Assembly (NCBI GenBank): GCA_002633005.1
Contig: NMRA01000166.1
Coordinates: 715,620 to 779,619, forward strand
DNA: 64,000 bases
Direction: 5' to 3'
Origin: Phoronis australis
Taxonomy: Eukaryota; Phoronida; Phoronidae
In this document: positions 22,001-34,709 of the stretch, piece by piece
Position numbering within the stretch: position 1 is the first letter of the stretch
Layout of the letters: each line of letters begins with the position of its first letter
Position numbers and translations under genes: made by a program
Notes under the pieces: generated by a model
Databases searched by the model: none
What the model was told of the DNA's origin: nothing
What the model saw: only the letters and a program-made list of their open reading frames with translations

Positions 22001-23210
22001 TATTGGCAGATATTTGAAGAATTGTAAAGAATAATGACATCAACTTAAAATTTCGGGCGTTAATCCTGCTGCGACTTAGCATCACGGAATCGTGCCTGTG
22101 GACTGCCTTGCGATCCGTCATCGGCCTGCGACGTTTTACTTTCGTTTTATTTTACGTTGTTTGTATCTAATTCAAGTAAACAAAAGCCATAAACGATCTA
22201 AATTTTTCCATGGATGACAACTTAGATTTCTTTTAAGACGTTTTACACTTGTCATCTTTAGAAATCGCGAAAAACTTATGTAGGGTGCTTTTAAGGTTTG
22301 TTTTTACGGCACCTTAACTTTTACACAATTAAAATTTTGGCCGCCGGGTGGAGCTCATTGCTCCTGATGATAGTCCATCCACCACAAATTTAATTATCGG
22401 TGACTTTTCATATTGGCGCAATCTAGAGTAATTAGGACGTGAAAGTGACTTCCGATTGCTCCCGACTCAGATTCCGCAATGGACAGAAGCTCATTTACTG
22501 CATAGTGGTTCATTGATCTAAGAACAATGGAACAAATCCCCCCTGTCAGCCCCTCCAATTGTTTGATTAGTTTAAGTGCATTAATTTACTTTAGCTTTTT
22601 AACATCGCCTGGGACAGATTCTTCTTCGCAGTGTAAAATGTTTGGAACATGATGTCATTGTTCATCCATTGCTATTTCATAAAGTTTGCCTCTTTCCGTA
22701 AGGCATTAGTACACCCCACAGACAAATTGCCGGCTTCATGATACCAGGAAAGGTGATTACACCAGTAGGTTGAAATCTTGCGTACGCATTACGTAGGATC
22801 TGCATGTGGTGCTGAACGCCTGTCCACCATTCCAGATCGCCGTCTGGCGGTATAGTGAATTTCAATATGGCGTGGCTATTTCACATTCCACTCTTCTAAT
22901 AGTTGCTGTCTTCTGTCTTTAATCACCATCAACAGATCGACGTCGTCAAAATCGCGCTCAGTGTTATTAGGCCTACTATTCTTCCAAGTCACTATAATGT
23001 CTTTAGGTCATAGTCCAGAACATAATGCATTGACGTATTCTGCTCGTCAAGGGTTAGGCTATTGCATTGCTGTATCATGTGTAGAACAATGCTTCTTGAA
23101 GTCTCCTGAATAGTTTCATAACAGGGTGAGAACTCATTAGGTCTTCATAACACAACGAGATCCGCTTCATGTCGACGTTATTAAACTAAAAGGCATGGTG
23201 TACTGTTCCC

Positions 23211-23257
<47 letters not shown>

Positions 23258-26200
23258 TGAAGTCACGCGTCCAAGTTTTGAGAAGTTCGAAATTTATTTT
23301 TCATCTTAGGAATCTCCAGACCTGTTTTGCTTATTGTTTGAATATTGCAAAATATGAAAATGCCAACTGTCCTCCGTTTTACATACCCTTTATTCTTTCA
23401 GATGCTCGCCGACTACGCTGCTTTTCATGCAGAACTCAGACAGACAATGGCTGTGGGAGTACGTTTGCTTCCACAGGATCCAGCGTAGAGTGCGAAATGT
23501 TTGATGAGGAGAAATCTTGCTTAAAGATACACTACTACGACAAGGAAACAGGTAGGAGGTACACCGACTGCCAGTGCAGTATTTTTATTACTAACTAAAT
23601 GTGCTACAGCTTAGAACCCCCTCAAAACGGGCTGATAAAATTGAGAGTCGGGTGGGCGAAAATTGCAGCTACCAAGTTTTCATAGCTTAGGCGTCTATAG
23701 AAACGTTTTAAGGTTTAAACATGTTAGCTTTAGTAACAAGAGCAACATAAGGCGTTGGTATGCGCCCATAGTGCACCGCAAACGGAATGTTTCAACATTC
23801 GCTTTTCAGTTTCAAAAAATGTTTGCAATAAAATCATTCTTTGTATATTTCTGAGCAGTTTTACCAAACTACCTACAGAGACGTGACTGTAACAGATGTG
23901 AGACTGTGGCAGTTGCTTAAGCGAAGTTTTAGTATCCGATGTCTAATGAATTTTTAACCGAAAATGTGCAGAGTTAAAATGTCGTGACAGCCTAAACATT
24001 CACACCAGTGAGCAACGCATACTTAAAATTTCTTGAGATTACGATGCTGGACTTCATTTAAAAAATCAAACTGACGTCTGTTACAAAATACAATCCACAG
24101 AAAGCACCTCGGGTATTGAAGTACCCAGAGAAGCCACAATTCATTGTCAACATCTATCCAACATAGCTTAAAAGTCACCTCCTGGTACATGGGAATTAAC
24201 ATGGACCTGCAGTCATAAACATGACACTACTCACATTGATTATAGGGCACATGTCGAGTAGAATTGAGCAGATGAAATTGTTGAAATCTATAATAGGGAT
24301 GACACACATTTTGTTTTATTAGAGGGCTTTTCAACTAAGTGCGGTATTATGTCAAGATATTGGAAGTTTTCTAAGTCAAACAAAAGTAATTCCACAGGTC
24401 TCGTTTTCTCGTCTTTCAAAAGCTCTGTATTGATAAAATTGCTTGTTTGTTGATTACTGTTGTAGAATTTAAACTGTGCCAGCAACAGAAGTAAACTCTT
24501 CTTCTAGTTAATTTTTGTCAAAAATTTTAATGGAATAATTCACTATTTCAACGCATTAAACCTAAAAGTGTGTTCTAAAGGATTTCATCAGTGTTCATCA
24601 ATTTCTAACAACTATAAATACTTTGTGGGAAAAATGAAAGACTGAACCATTAGAAAACTGGTAATGAGTAACAGTTGATACCACCATCGCATCGCTTTCC
24701 GTCAACAAGTGATTTTTAATATAAAAGTTTGACTATTACTTCACAAAAACAGGAAAAAAGAAGCAATTACTCCATCAGTGGACCCCCCTCCGTGAGTGGC
24801 TTCTTATAAAAAATAATAATAAACAAAAACATTAAAAGGGAAGCCATAGTTGCCATCAACAAGTCAATCCAAGAGCTTGCATTTATTTCAAATGATATGC
24901 TATTTCATAAAAAAAGAAAAAAGAAATATTAGAGATGATTCCATTATGTGGTGTTAATCTCTGGATAAATACAGCTCTGAATCTCGTATGAATGATTTTT
25001 GACTTTAAAAATCTGAATCAATTTGTCCTGGGAAATATGTGCTTAACTAGTTTTCTCGGACTTCTTTAAAGTGTGTACAAATAAGGGCACTTTTCAAGTG
25101 AGTATAGACAACCCACACTACAAACTTCATTGGGGACCTCTAAAGGATAGATCCAACACTGGTAGCAAACATTTTTTTCTGTTCTACGTGTTTCGCTATG
25201 TCGATTGTACCTGGCCCCGCCCTGCACCAATGCCGGTAGCCACGAAGGTTTCATAGATATATATTTGTATGTGTGTATGTATGTATGTATGTATGTATGT
25301 ATGTATGTATGTTTGTTTGTATGTATGTATGTATGTATGTTTGTTTGTATGTATGTATGTATGTATCTATGTATGTATGTATGTATGTATGTATGTATGT
25401 ATGTATGTATGTATAATGTATATGTATATGTATATATAGACATGTATAGTTGCACAAATATGTAGACATATGCTGCCATGCACAGTTACACAGGTATATA
25501 GATATAGAAAGTTTTGTACAGTCTATCACCTGCAGTCAAATGACAGACCTACGAAGGTTGAATGTTGCCGGTGGGTTGTAAAAGCATAAACTTTGCTCAA
25601 GGGAGAACAACTGTTGTCTGGCAACCAGTCTACGCACGTGGTTATTGATATGATAACTGGTGTGTGGATTGCTCTCGAGACGAATTCGATTCAAATGCGA
25701 AAACTAAATTTCACAGACGAAGTTGTAGTCAGAGCTTTAGGAGCTTTCAGGGGACATAATCGCCGAGAAAAGCGAGTTTCTGACATCAGACTCGGCGCGG
25801 AATTGAACTTGGAACCCTCGCGGTCGCAACGCTCTTCTGCCAAAGATAAATACCACTCGATAAATGACAGAGTATTTTTTCGTATTTAACTGGTAAGCTA
25901 CCAGACTTGATTTCAGCAAATGTTTGGCGGACGTGGCAAAAAGAACGGATTTTACCGCTTTACAGCTCTAGTCAAAGATGTTAACATCAGTTAGTCTATT
26001 CCAGCCTACAACAATCTCTAAAATGCATTTTTCGGTGGTAAAACCAGTAATGTCCCTTTCAAATATGTTTCGTGAGTACTTTCATCGGGCAGTTTTATTT
26101 TGCCATTTTCCACCTCACTCGTAGGTCTACTTTTCAATTACCGAGGAATTTGATGACAAATGGCAAATCCTTGAATATTTAAAGTTTTTATACGTTCGGT

Positions 26201-29200
26201 CATTATTGATGGAAATATTAGTCCAGGTACTCTACCAAGCACATCTAAATACTGTTGATGACATTAAAAAAACGAGCAAAATCACACCACTATCTACCTG
26301 TAGAATTTAAAACTACTTTGCTCAATTGCTATGGTCCACTAATTCAATAATACATAAGAGTATTACGTCAATGTATTGAAAGTTGTGCTTGAAAATTTGA
26401 TTTTTGCAATGTTAAGGAAGTATGCCACCTCTTTATTGTAAGTTTATTGTCTCAAAGCTGTATTATTGAAAGTGCCTAAACTTGAGGCTAGTGCAGTTGC
26501 ACTATATAGCCTTGTCCATACCTATCTCACACGCAGCTGTAGTAATATTAAACGACCAATATTTAGTATTACGTTGGTCACATGGTAATATAAATTGCCA
26601 AGCATGTGTCCTAACATGATTGGAATTTGTAGAAAACACAAGAAATGTTAAATGTGGAGCTAGCTTTTCTCCCTGTTGAGTCCGGTCGCCCAGTGCCTTG
26701 TGCTATTGCGATTATAAACTTAAGCCAGTTTTGATGATTCAGTCCAAATCAATTTAAGTCATCGAACTGCTCCCACACATGTACTTTTTCGGCTTCATTT
26801 TCATTAAAATATTTACAAAATGGACATTTTATTACCTGCGTTTTCATGATCAGATATGAACTCATCTTTTTATTAACTTGGGTTAAACCGTTTTAACTGT
26901 GCTAAAAGTAGTCTAACCATGGGTTTCTCACTCTGTCCGACACTCGCCTTTGTTATAGAATTTACAGCTACCGCGGGAACTATAAATGGCTCCCTTTCTT
27001 TATATATATATATGTGAGAGTTTAATCCATGAAAACCTCATTTTTACAGAAAATGTGCTACCTAAAACGTGTGAACTTTTTAATGAATGGCTATAANGGT
27101 CGCCCAGTGCCTTGTGCTATTGCGATTATAATCTTAAGCCAGTTTTGATGATTCAGTCCAAATCAATTTAAGTCATCGAACTGCTCCCAGACATGTACTT
27201 TTTCGGCTTCATTTTCATTAAAATATTTACAAAATGGACATTATATTACCTGCGTTTTCATGATCAGATATGAACTCATCTTTTTATTAACTTGGGTTAA
27301 ACCGTTTTAACTGTGCTAAAAGTAGTCTAACCATGGGTTTCTCACTCTGTCCGACACTCGCCTTTGTTATAGAATTTACAGCTACCGCGGGAACTATAAA
27401 TGACTCCCTTTCTTTATATATATATGTGAGAGTTTAATCCATGAAAACCTCATTTTTACAGAAAATGTGCTACCTAAAACGTGTGAACTTTTTAATGAAT
27501 GGCTAAAATACATTATTAACAACAGATAAATATACTGGTGAAAGTAACCACAAGGAGGTCTCTTAAACTCAGTGTCCATCAACTATAATATCAAGTAGGA
27601 AGAAGCTTCTTTCGGGAGTCGGTCAGTCTCTCACATCAGTCCAGACTTGCATTTTGTCTCTGCGTTTTTGCCACGACTTAGGGACTGTGAGTGTTCACCA
27701 TGGCCAGTACTGTAATCACATATGCCTGCGTTTCAACATAAATTTCGTGTTTGGTCATCATTTTTGACGCTTTCATGTTGTTTTACGAAAATTAATAAAA
27801 TTCTATAACAGCCAACTAGTTCCAAAATTGTTTGTCGTAATTACGTCAATAAATCCAAAAAGGCAAGCCCCGGTATGCTGTGAAATAATGTTCACTAATG
27901 CTTTCTACAAGCAAGCACAAGCATGTGGTACATAACGGCAAATCAATTATTCGTTCGAACGCCACAACATGGCTATTGCATTTCTTTACATCTGTAGTTT
28001 GTCATTAAACATAGCGGGCCAATTAGGCAATACAAAACATAAGGGACTTCTTCAATGTTGGCGATCACTCAAACTAGATGCAACCACGTGTATGTTTCAT
28101 AAGTGGCACGATTCCTTCGAAGTGCAATTATGAATTATTAACTTGTCCCAGTTGAATTCGCAGAGGCCACTTTAGGTCCTCGCTTGGGTATTAATTGAAG
28201 TTATTGCTCTTGATTACAAAGCGTGTTAAATGTTCGAGTACATAACCCGTCTCTCCTTAGTTGGATATGGCAAATTAAATATAAGTATATAATTTGATAA
28301 TCGTTGCTTTGTATCACATCAAAAATCATTTGAAAGAGACGACAATCAATATTTTACGTTGCTGAGCGAGAGTTAGGCGATCAAGACGGCTTAAGTTCAA
28401 ATTAAACCGATCTTTTTGTATATATACATCGAAACGAATTGTGACATTGGATACGGATACAACGACTAAAAATGCCTGTCCTTGCAATATCTAAGAATTC
28501 GCGAAAAAATCAAACAGGCTCCCTGTAAAAGTAAGATCCGCAAATACTGTTACAGAATGCAAGACATGCGGCTTAGGGATTTTTGTACCGGCCCAGCTCA
28601 AAGGTAATAATCCGTTTCGATATACCATTGATACTCGTTATCTATAGTCTATGGATATACAATGCATGACATACAAAAACATCAGTCTAATCTCAATTTT
28701 AAAGTCCTAGAAGCACACGTTTTTAACCCTTATTAAATGGTTAGAAGCCATTATAAGGAACCACGCAGTACTTATCCTATAACCAATGCACAATCTATAG
28801 TCGAAGAAAGTTTAAATAAACGCGTCACTCACGATTCCGACCCGAAGTTCTTAACCATTTTGAACTAACGGCGAAACCGAAAGAACAATTCATTCAAGAA
28901 CCCAGGCGTAGTATACGCCGTCTGTGCGACTGGGACAGTGTCTGTTACCAGCCTGCAAATGAGGATAAAATAATCGACAGCGGACCTCAACTTTAATAAA
29001 ATCAAAATAGGGACAATTTGTACTGAAAATGTTGAAAAAATGTGGCAAAATAAATTTTGACAGAAATTATTTTGCGGGCTCGGACCTGCAGGAACTCAGG
29101 TCACGGAAATAGACGGGAATAGTCGATGATTTTCCGCTCTCGGCCGAGGTACAAAATTGTGCTCAGGCTAAAAGAGGATTTTAGTTTGATAACAGAATTG

Positions 29201-32200
29201 ATGTGAACATTCTGCCGTGTTACATAGTACTTAATTTGGTATATATTTTCAAATTTTGAACAAGAATACCCTTTGAGATATGGACTTTAAGCCAGCTCAT
29301 TCGTCGAACTCGGGAGAAGTAACTTTAACGATAGCCTCAAGCTATTGAAGTATAATAGGCGCAACTCCAATGTCTTATGTAAATTAACACGTGCATAAAC
29401 GTATTGGATTTCAAGAGTGGCGTACGCCATGCATATGGATCACGTTGAACCTACTTACCAAACCCGGCGGCCTCTTCTTACACTCGATATCTGAAAATTG
29501 ATTTTGGCATGTGTTACAAGTGACGTTGCAGCTACCAGGGAGTCTGGACTACGTTAGATTAAAGCTACGATATATCCTGCTATGGTGTTACCGTCAACAT
29601 TCTTCACCACCGTATTTGCTTTTGGAGAGCAAAGTGATCGCGTTCTTAGTTTTTATTTGAATCGAAATTGGTGACAAATAAGAATTCCCGGCCTTAGTAG
29701 TCGATCATACGCCATTGGCAACTAAAACTAACCCGCCGTAGCAATGACCCTAACAGGCGTGGTCTGATTCAAATGACAACCTGTCTCCGTAGAAATCATT
29801 TCTAAACTGAGTAAGAAGTTAAACGAGACTGGTTTTATAAAAGTGCGTGGCCTACACATAAATCAAAAGTTGGTTTTGGCAGAAGTCATGGGTTCATTTG
29901 CTCAAATTGTCACAGCATATTTTGCGTTTCGTCGACCACTGCTGACCCAAATTGTCAATATTGAGAAGTTGTATCAAGTTGTATCAAGTTGGGACGTCGT
30001 AGCAATAAATGTTTAAAAGTGACAGAGAATTCTGGCTAAAAAATATTGGGCCGTTTTGTCAACATGGGCGCGCACTAATTATATAACATGCCTATAGTAT
30101 GCCCGCCAACAGCCCTCAGCAACTGCATGAGTTGGTTGTCTGCAAATAATTTCCCCAGGCGTGAGCCAATCTACAAGTAAGACGCTTTCCTGGTTTGCTG
30201 TCATGTTGGTTGGTCTACAAGAGTGTGTCTTTCGCAAAGACATTTACCAGGGGATTAAACTTTCAAAAATAGAGGTTGACTACAACAGTATGCACACAAA
30301 CAAGCCAGTAATGAAAACGAAAATACTTTGCACACCCGACTCTAACGGTGAATACATGTATGACATGCTCACTGGCGTAGCCAGAAGTTTTCAAGAGGGG
30401 GATTAAACGCGAAATTGATGGCGACCATAAAGATGAGTGGCGACAGCGTTGACGGGTTTTCAAAACTGAAATGAGTGCCGGCTAAGGGGGGGGGGGAGCT
30501 TTTTTTGTANGACATGTTAAGTGCCAGAAACGTACCAGGATGCATGGAAATGTCACCGTTTGTCTACAAAAATAAAACGTTACCCCCCGCTCGGCGCCAC
30601 ACGCCTCGGATTCGACCTTAGCGGGAATCGTAACCCCCCCCCCCTTACTGAAAACGTAGATTTGCCACTGAACAGGGGTCTTATATCAACGTGGGTAGCC
30701 GACTTCTTCTCATACACCTGTGAATAGCTACCGTTGCAACAATCACTTGTAAACAAAAAGTAACTATTTTCAGCTCGTAAAATGGAGAACACGCGCCTAT
30801 CCCATCACTGTAGGTAGAACATTTCCCTGGCACAAGATGAAGCGGCAGTAAACCCACGTTCTTAGAAGAAACATTCCAAACTTTTGATTAAGACCACTGG
30901 AACCGCTACAAAATTGGTTTCAATTCTTTCCTTATTCTGACGCGAGGTATTTCGTCTTACAAAGAACTAACGGTTCGCTGTTGTTTGAGACCATGCTAGG
31001 CGAAGAAATTGACAGGGGGATCACTTATATTGGCAAGGTGCCCGCAGGCGTGCACCAAAAATTGTTGCGAGACTCCCTATTGCGGGTGCCAGGTCTGCTA
31101 ATTCCCATCCCTTTTTGCGGGGTAAATTTTTCTGTCACATCCTCTTTTAAAAATTACCGTGACATTTTTTTCTTTCCTTTAGTTATTTGTACAGATGGTC
31201 ATGGGCCTAAAGTACAACAAACAGCAATACACAAGCTGTCCCGTTTTTAGATGCGTAGTATACATATTTCACAACTGATTATCAGGATTACATAACAGTC
31301 TATGAAATCTAAACAAAGAGGGATTTGTCCAGAGGCTCTCACTTAGAAACTTAGCTCTGATTTCGGAAAAAGCTTCGCAAACTAACAAAAAGTGATATTT
31401 ATCCTCGAGCATAATGTACACACTCTGTCTTGATATATCACATTTACGTGACGACCAGTTTCTACTGCCAGTCTGTGGTTTGCACATCGAAAACGTGTAA
31501 AATTTTGCACGAACACTTTTGGAAGATTATCAATTTCTAAATAGTTTTCATGTTCAAATACAACCTTAAATTTTTCATAATATTTTAACTTAGAATCGGA
31601 ATCAACATCGGACTGCCATCTTTGCAAAGTACAATCCTTAACACGTTGTGAGAAAATATTTACAAACGACTCTTGACATGCAACTCCTTGGTTTACCCAA
31701 ACTCTATAGAAACCATACATTGACAATAAATTGCTGACTGATCTTGCCCAACGACAGTTTAGTGTCCTATTGGATCGCGCGCGAGTCCCGCAAAACATGC
31801 TGAAAAGTACCGACTAGCCGTAATTTCTGGTACCCGCCTGCGGCATCTTGTCAATATGATTGACCCCCGGGTCAAAAATGAGCTTTTAGTACGATAAGTG
31901 GCATAAATCAACATGCTTTTTAGTCCAATGCGAAATCAATAGCGAGCCGCTTTAGTCGTTGGGCCAACTTGGGCTGCTGTGACACTGGGGCCTGTAGACT
32001 ACCATAGATGAACCACAGTAGAGGACCAAATTGACACAAGCAAGAATTATCTAGATAATTTGGACAAAGTGTGTCAATTTTGGGCCGATAATAGTGACCC
32101 AACTGGTCACATTCCATTCATTACTATTAAAATTCAGAAACAATAATTACGATTATTTTGGTGTTGACTTTAGCCTACATCGGTGCGATAATTAAGCAGT

Positions 32201-33005
32201 TGCTCCTGTCTGTTAACATAGACCATTCTTAATATAGATGAGCATGAGACATTCTTTATTGATTACATATTGGTTGCCAGTGTCGATGTAACTTGTCTGC
32301 AATGATTCCTGAAGGCAAGTTCTAGTTCTGACGTCACGACGACCCAGTGATCTCTGGGCTGGTCTCGCACACTCGTTCCTGTGTTTCAATAACTGAGTAC
32401 AAGCATAAATCGATGGCAGAATTTATTCAAGGTCATAGATACGTGAACGTACAAAAAATCTCTAGAACTGTTACCAGTTAGGTATACGAACTCAACTCCA
32501 ACGACTGAGATAGCAATACGACTTGATTGTGGCCTGCTGCTCAAGCCTCGTTTTTGGCATCAAAATATCGACCTTGCATTAATTTTAAGAATTGCCTACC
32601 AAATTTGGGTTTTGAATTGTTTGGAACTAAAACTATAGATAAGGTTTTACGAGGTTTTACAAATTTTTTTTATTTTTCCACAAACATCAGTATAAGGTCG
32701 TTGGGATGTTGTTTGACAAAGAGCTGCTGAAAACGATAGCAAATTCTCGACAGAAAAATTCTTGCTTTAGACTGTCAAAGTATTAACTTTCAGGATTTTA
32801 TTTTTCAGAAAGAGAAGAAATCGAACGATCTTGTGGGAAAACGTCAGGCGACGGCTTGTGTCAGAAAACTACGTTTCGGGGTGATAAGAATGCTTTAATA
32901 TGTGCATGTGAGAGCGATAACTGTAACAAAGCACTTGAGCTCTTATCTCCGAAAATCCTGGTCACGGTTTTAGCCTTAGGTGTGCATTGCGTAACAGTGT
33001 TATGA
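19032..33005 (+). CDS. Ly6/uPAR (LU three-finger) domain protein, secreted and probably GPI-anchored; 3 exons
   Basis: The coding exons are 19032-19083, 23402-23551 and 32809-33005 (399 nt, 132 residues). They join in frame across two phase-1 introns with GT-AG ends (GTAAGG...TTTCAG; GTAGGA...TTTTTCAG). Residues 1 to about 17 form a signal peptide (MRLAYMTLVLTTLASCI). The mature part opens RRLRCFSC, has 10 cysteines and ends in CACESDNCNK, the CxCxxxxCN signature of LU domains. A final hydrophobic segment (ILVTVLALGVHCVTVL) without a charged tail predicts GPI attachment near the CNKA site. Cysteine spacing recalls the Quiver/sleepless group, which modulates ion channels and receptors at the cell surface. 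Family membership is well supported; the subfamily and the function are inference. The introns are full of transposons. Confidence 0.85.
21170..21846 (+). mobile_element. DIRS/Ngaro-like 3' terminus (B1-A2-B2 split direct repeats)
   Basis: A 172-bp sequence at 21170-21341 is repeated at 21675-21846 with no difference I could find. Between them 21349-21542 matches the left repeat at 3638-3833. The order B1-A2-B2, with A1 found elsewhere next to an SGNH-like ORF, is the split-direct-repeat design of DIRS/Ngaro retroelements, which replicate through a circular intermediate and integrate with a tyrosine recombinase. It lies in intron 1 of the Ly6-type gene. No recombinase or RT was found upstream. 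Confidence 0.6.
23212..23253 (+). repeat. (TG)n microsatellite
   Basis: About 21 TG units, 150 bp before exon 2 of the Ly6-type gene. Confidence 0.95.
23402..23551 (+). CDS. Ly6-type gene, exon 2 (first half of LU domain)
   Basis: The acceptor is TTATTCTTTCAG and the donor ACAG|GTAGGA. The exon encodes LRCFSC, GCGSTF, VECEMF, KSCLKIHYYD and the first five of the ten cysteines. The open frame continues past the donor to 23598 by chance. Confidence 0.85.
25262..25430 (+). repeat. (GTAT)n microsatellite
   Basis: About 170 bp of GTAT units with GTTT interruptions. Open frames on both strands through it are artefacts. Confidence 0.95.
25770..25845 (-). mobile_element. Possible tRNA-like SINE fragment
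   Basis: Minus strand: TGGCAGAAGAGCG (A-box-like), then GTTCAATTCC (B-box-like) about 30 bp later. Too degenerate to assign. Confidence 0.35.
26684..27507 (+). repeat. Direct duplication of about 410 bp across a single N
   Basis: 26684-27094 is repeated from 27098 with a handful of substitutions and a short TA-repeat length change, and one N (27097) sits at the junction. This looks like two allelic contig ends joined without being merged. Confidence 0.85.
28731..29060 (+). repeat. Dispersed repeat family 2, copy 1
   Basis: Matches 63348-63690 throughout (GGTTAGA..C.TTATAAGGA, GAAAAAGTTTAAAT-like, CACTCACGATTC, AGGAACCCAGGC, CGTC.GTGCGACTGG, GATAAAATAATCGACAGC, GGCAAATAAATTTTGACAG). The copies are about 80% alike. 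Non-coding. Confidence 0.75.
30370..30676. mobile_element. MITE with CACTGGCGTAGCC / GCCACTG ends
   Basis: The left end CACTGGCGTAGCCAGAAGTTTTC is complementary in part to the right end GAAAACGTAGATTTGCCACTG. The right half (30511-30676) is a close copy of 38207-38399. The single N at 30510 lies inside, so the assembled unit may be a join. Confidence 0.55.
31269..31798 (-). pseudogene. LINE (family A) C-terminal fragment
   Basis: Minus-strand frames give WARSVSNLLSMYGFYRVWVNQ, RVKDCTLQRWQSDVDSDSKL, TRFRCANHRLAVETGRH, then YHFLLVCEAFSEIR and NPSLFRFHRLL. This is the post-RT region of the same family as 6150-7718. The retained 3' end, absent RT and one frameshift are typical of a 5'-truncated dead LINE. 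It lies inside intron 2 of the Ly6-type gene, in antisense. Confidence 0.75.
32809..33005 (+). CDS. Ly6-type gene, exon 3 (end of LU domain, GPI signal)
   Basis: The acceptor is ATTTTTCAG. The exon encodes REEIERSCGK, DGLCQKTTF, ICACESDNCNK, then the hydrophobic C-terminus and a TGA at 33003-33005. The minus-strand open frame over this exon is its shadow. Confidence 0.85.
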
Positions 33006-33114
33006 CTGCCCCCACATAAGTAACCAACAGCGGGACGGAAGTCGCTCGAACCCATGCACTCCCATGTGTGCACTGAACTTCCTGGCAAGTTCTAAATTAT
33101 GTACTGCACTTGAA

Positions 33115-33120
33115 AATAAA
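33115..33120 (+). terminator. Poly(A) signal of the Ly6-type gene
   Basis: AATAAA, 110 bp after the stop codon. A MITE begins 9 bp downstream, so the cleavage site probably lies within the MITE. Confidence 0.6.
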
Positions 33121-33128
33121 GGGGTACT

Positions 33129-33380
33129 CATGCGCGCACCCAGCCTTTAATGTGGGGGGGTCGTATTTCTGACGTTGTGGACCTTTTGGTAACAAAAAAT
33201 CGGGCGGACTAAAAAAACGGAGTGCACCACTGTGAATTGCGCGTTTGTGCTTGTTAAGTGGACTTTTGTCTCATTTTCTCGGACTTTTTGTTTCTCAGAG
33301 GCGGACCTTTTTGCCCACTTCGCCAAATGGGGGGCTTGTTCGAGCCCCCCGAGTCCCCCCCCTCCCTGGGTGCGCGCATG
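33129..33380. mobile_element. 252-bp MITE with perfect 15-bp TIRs and 5-bp target duplication
   Basis: CATGCGCGCACCCAG at 33129-33143 and its exact complement at 33366-33380. GTACT occurs on both sides (33124-33128, 33381-33385). The interior is G/C-run rich. A partial copy in opposite orientation lies at 36349-36440. The small size, TIRs and target duplication define a non-autonomous DNA transposon; the superfamily is not assigned. Confidence 0.85.
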
Positions 33381-34599
33381 GTACTGTAATTGAAACTTCT
33401 TTTTCATTAACTTTTTAGTTTAAAAGATCATTTCCAATATACACACAACCTAGCTAGTGGAAGGTGAAAGGAAATAGCCTACCTTAACAAATACACAATC
33501 ACCTTCCAGTCAGTAATTCCGAAACTCAATTTCAATAAGTAGCGATTGATTTTTATCATCAAAATCCTAAAAGAAATGGCCTTGAAATGGATTGCAGCTA
33601 TCTTTTTCAAAAGTGATTGCACTTCGTACGCTTGCCAAAAAGAAGAAATTGTCACGGCCTTAAATTTAAAGTGTCTCCAAGCCCGCGTTCCGTCCCTCAA
33701 GCAGAACTTTTGATTTAGACCACATATTGCAAAAAAGTGGTCTCAACTTGTTCCTCAGGCGTTAAATGGTTATTCCTTGAAGTCATGGTCGGTGCACAAG
33801 TCAACTTGTGGAGCTTCAGTGGTCTCAGGCAATCACTATATGCCAGTCCTGAAATCACTTCTAATTGTACTAAAGCACTGTTCAAGACCAGTTTCGAAGA
33901 TTTGGAGGTGGAAGGCTATTTTATAACCGCTACATGCTTTGTAACCCCAGTTGTGTTATTTAAGGTTACGTAGGATCCTAGAAAAATTTTAGATTTGACA
34001 AACAAATTCGGAACATCAAATCTCAGAAAAGGATGATCGGGTTCATATGAAACTTTAACTATGCAATAAGCACTGATCTACAAAACGACTTAAAGAATAG
34101 TTTTAGAAATGTTCATCTTTTGCATGAGAAAATAAGACTTATATGATTTTCTGAAAAAAATCAGTATAAAACAAAGATTAAATTGTAACTCAGAAAACTG
34201 TAACAACGTTATGAGATTTCATCTTGAAGATTTAGATGGAACGAAATTAGGTCATTTTATTGCATGCACCATTAGCTTTGGGTAAAATTTACTAAAAAAG
34301 CAATGTGGTCACGTGACTAGATTCACGGCAGATTAGCATAAAATTAAAAATCAGTCTAGTCTTTGTACTTTCAGAAAATACGTACTTTCACAGAGTTAAA
34401 ATTTGCAGATCTCTTTGTACCAGTTACGCTAAATACACCCACTCGTGGATACGGTCTTACATACATCTTGAGACAGACAAATTTTCTTCCGGATATATTC
34501 TAATGGTATGTATGTTACAGACCGTAAACACTGGAGAGGCCTGTTGGATTTGTAGACACCCATACGAATCTTTATATCATGCAAAACCTTTAATTTAAG

Positions 34600-34700
34600 G
34601 ACTAAGTCTCTATTTATTTTCATTGAAACGCAGGCTCAGTTTTTAGATAAATTGTCAGAAACTGTAATGAGTCAAAGAGGAGTCACTAATAAAGATAAAA
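34600..34700 (+). repeat. Dispersed repeat family 1, partial copy 3
   Basis: Shares AAGGACTAAGTC, GGCTCAGTTTTTAG and AAGATAAAATGATAGAAAAA with 11265-11560 and 14985-15280. Confidence 0.55.
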
Positions 34701-34709
34701 TGATAGAAA

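Larger units (their letters stand above)
23552..32808 (+). other. Intron 2 of the Ly6-type gene
   Basis: About 9.3 kb of non-coding DNA. It holds a GTAT microsatellite, a tRNA-like minus-strand piece near 25770-25840, an N-joined duplication (26684-27507), a repeat at 28731-29060, a MITE (30370-30676) and a LINE tail (31269-31798). I saw nothing coherent from 29100 to 30360 or from 31800 to 32800. Confidence 0.7.

Noticed and set aside
22677-22865. 62-codon minus-strand frame with GDLEWWTGVQHH
   Set aside because: It looks weakly like a coding remnant, but I recognise no family, see no splice sites and found no second copy.
25066-25529. Overlapping open frames of 86-137 codons on both strands
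   Set aside because: They are translations of the GTAT microsatellite (Tyr/Ile/His/Thr or Cys/Met/Val runs) with no conserved sequence.
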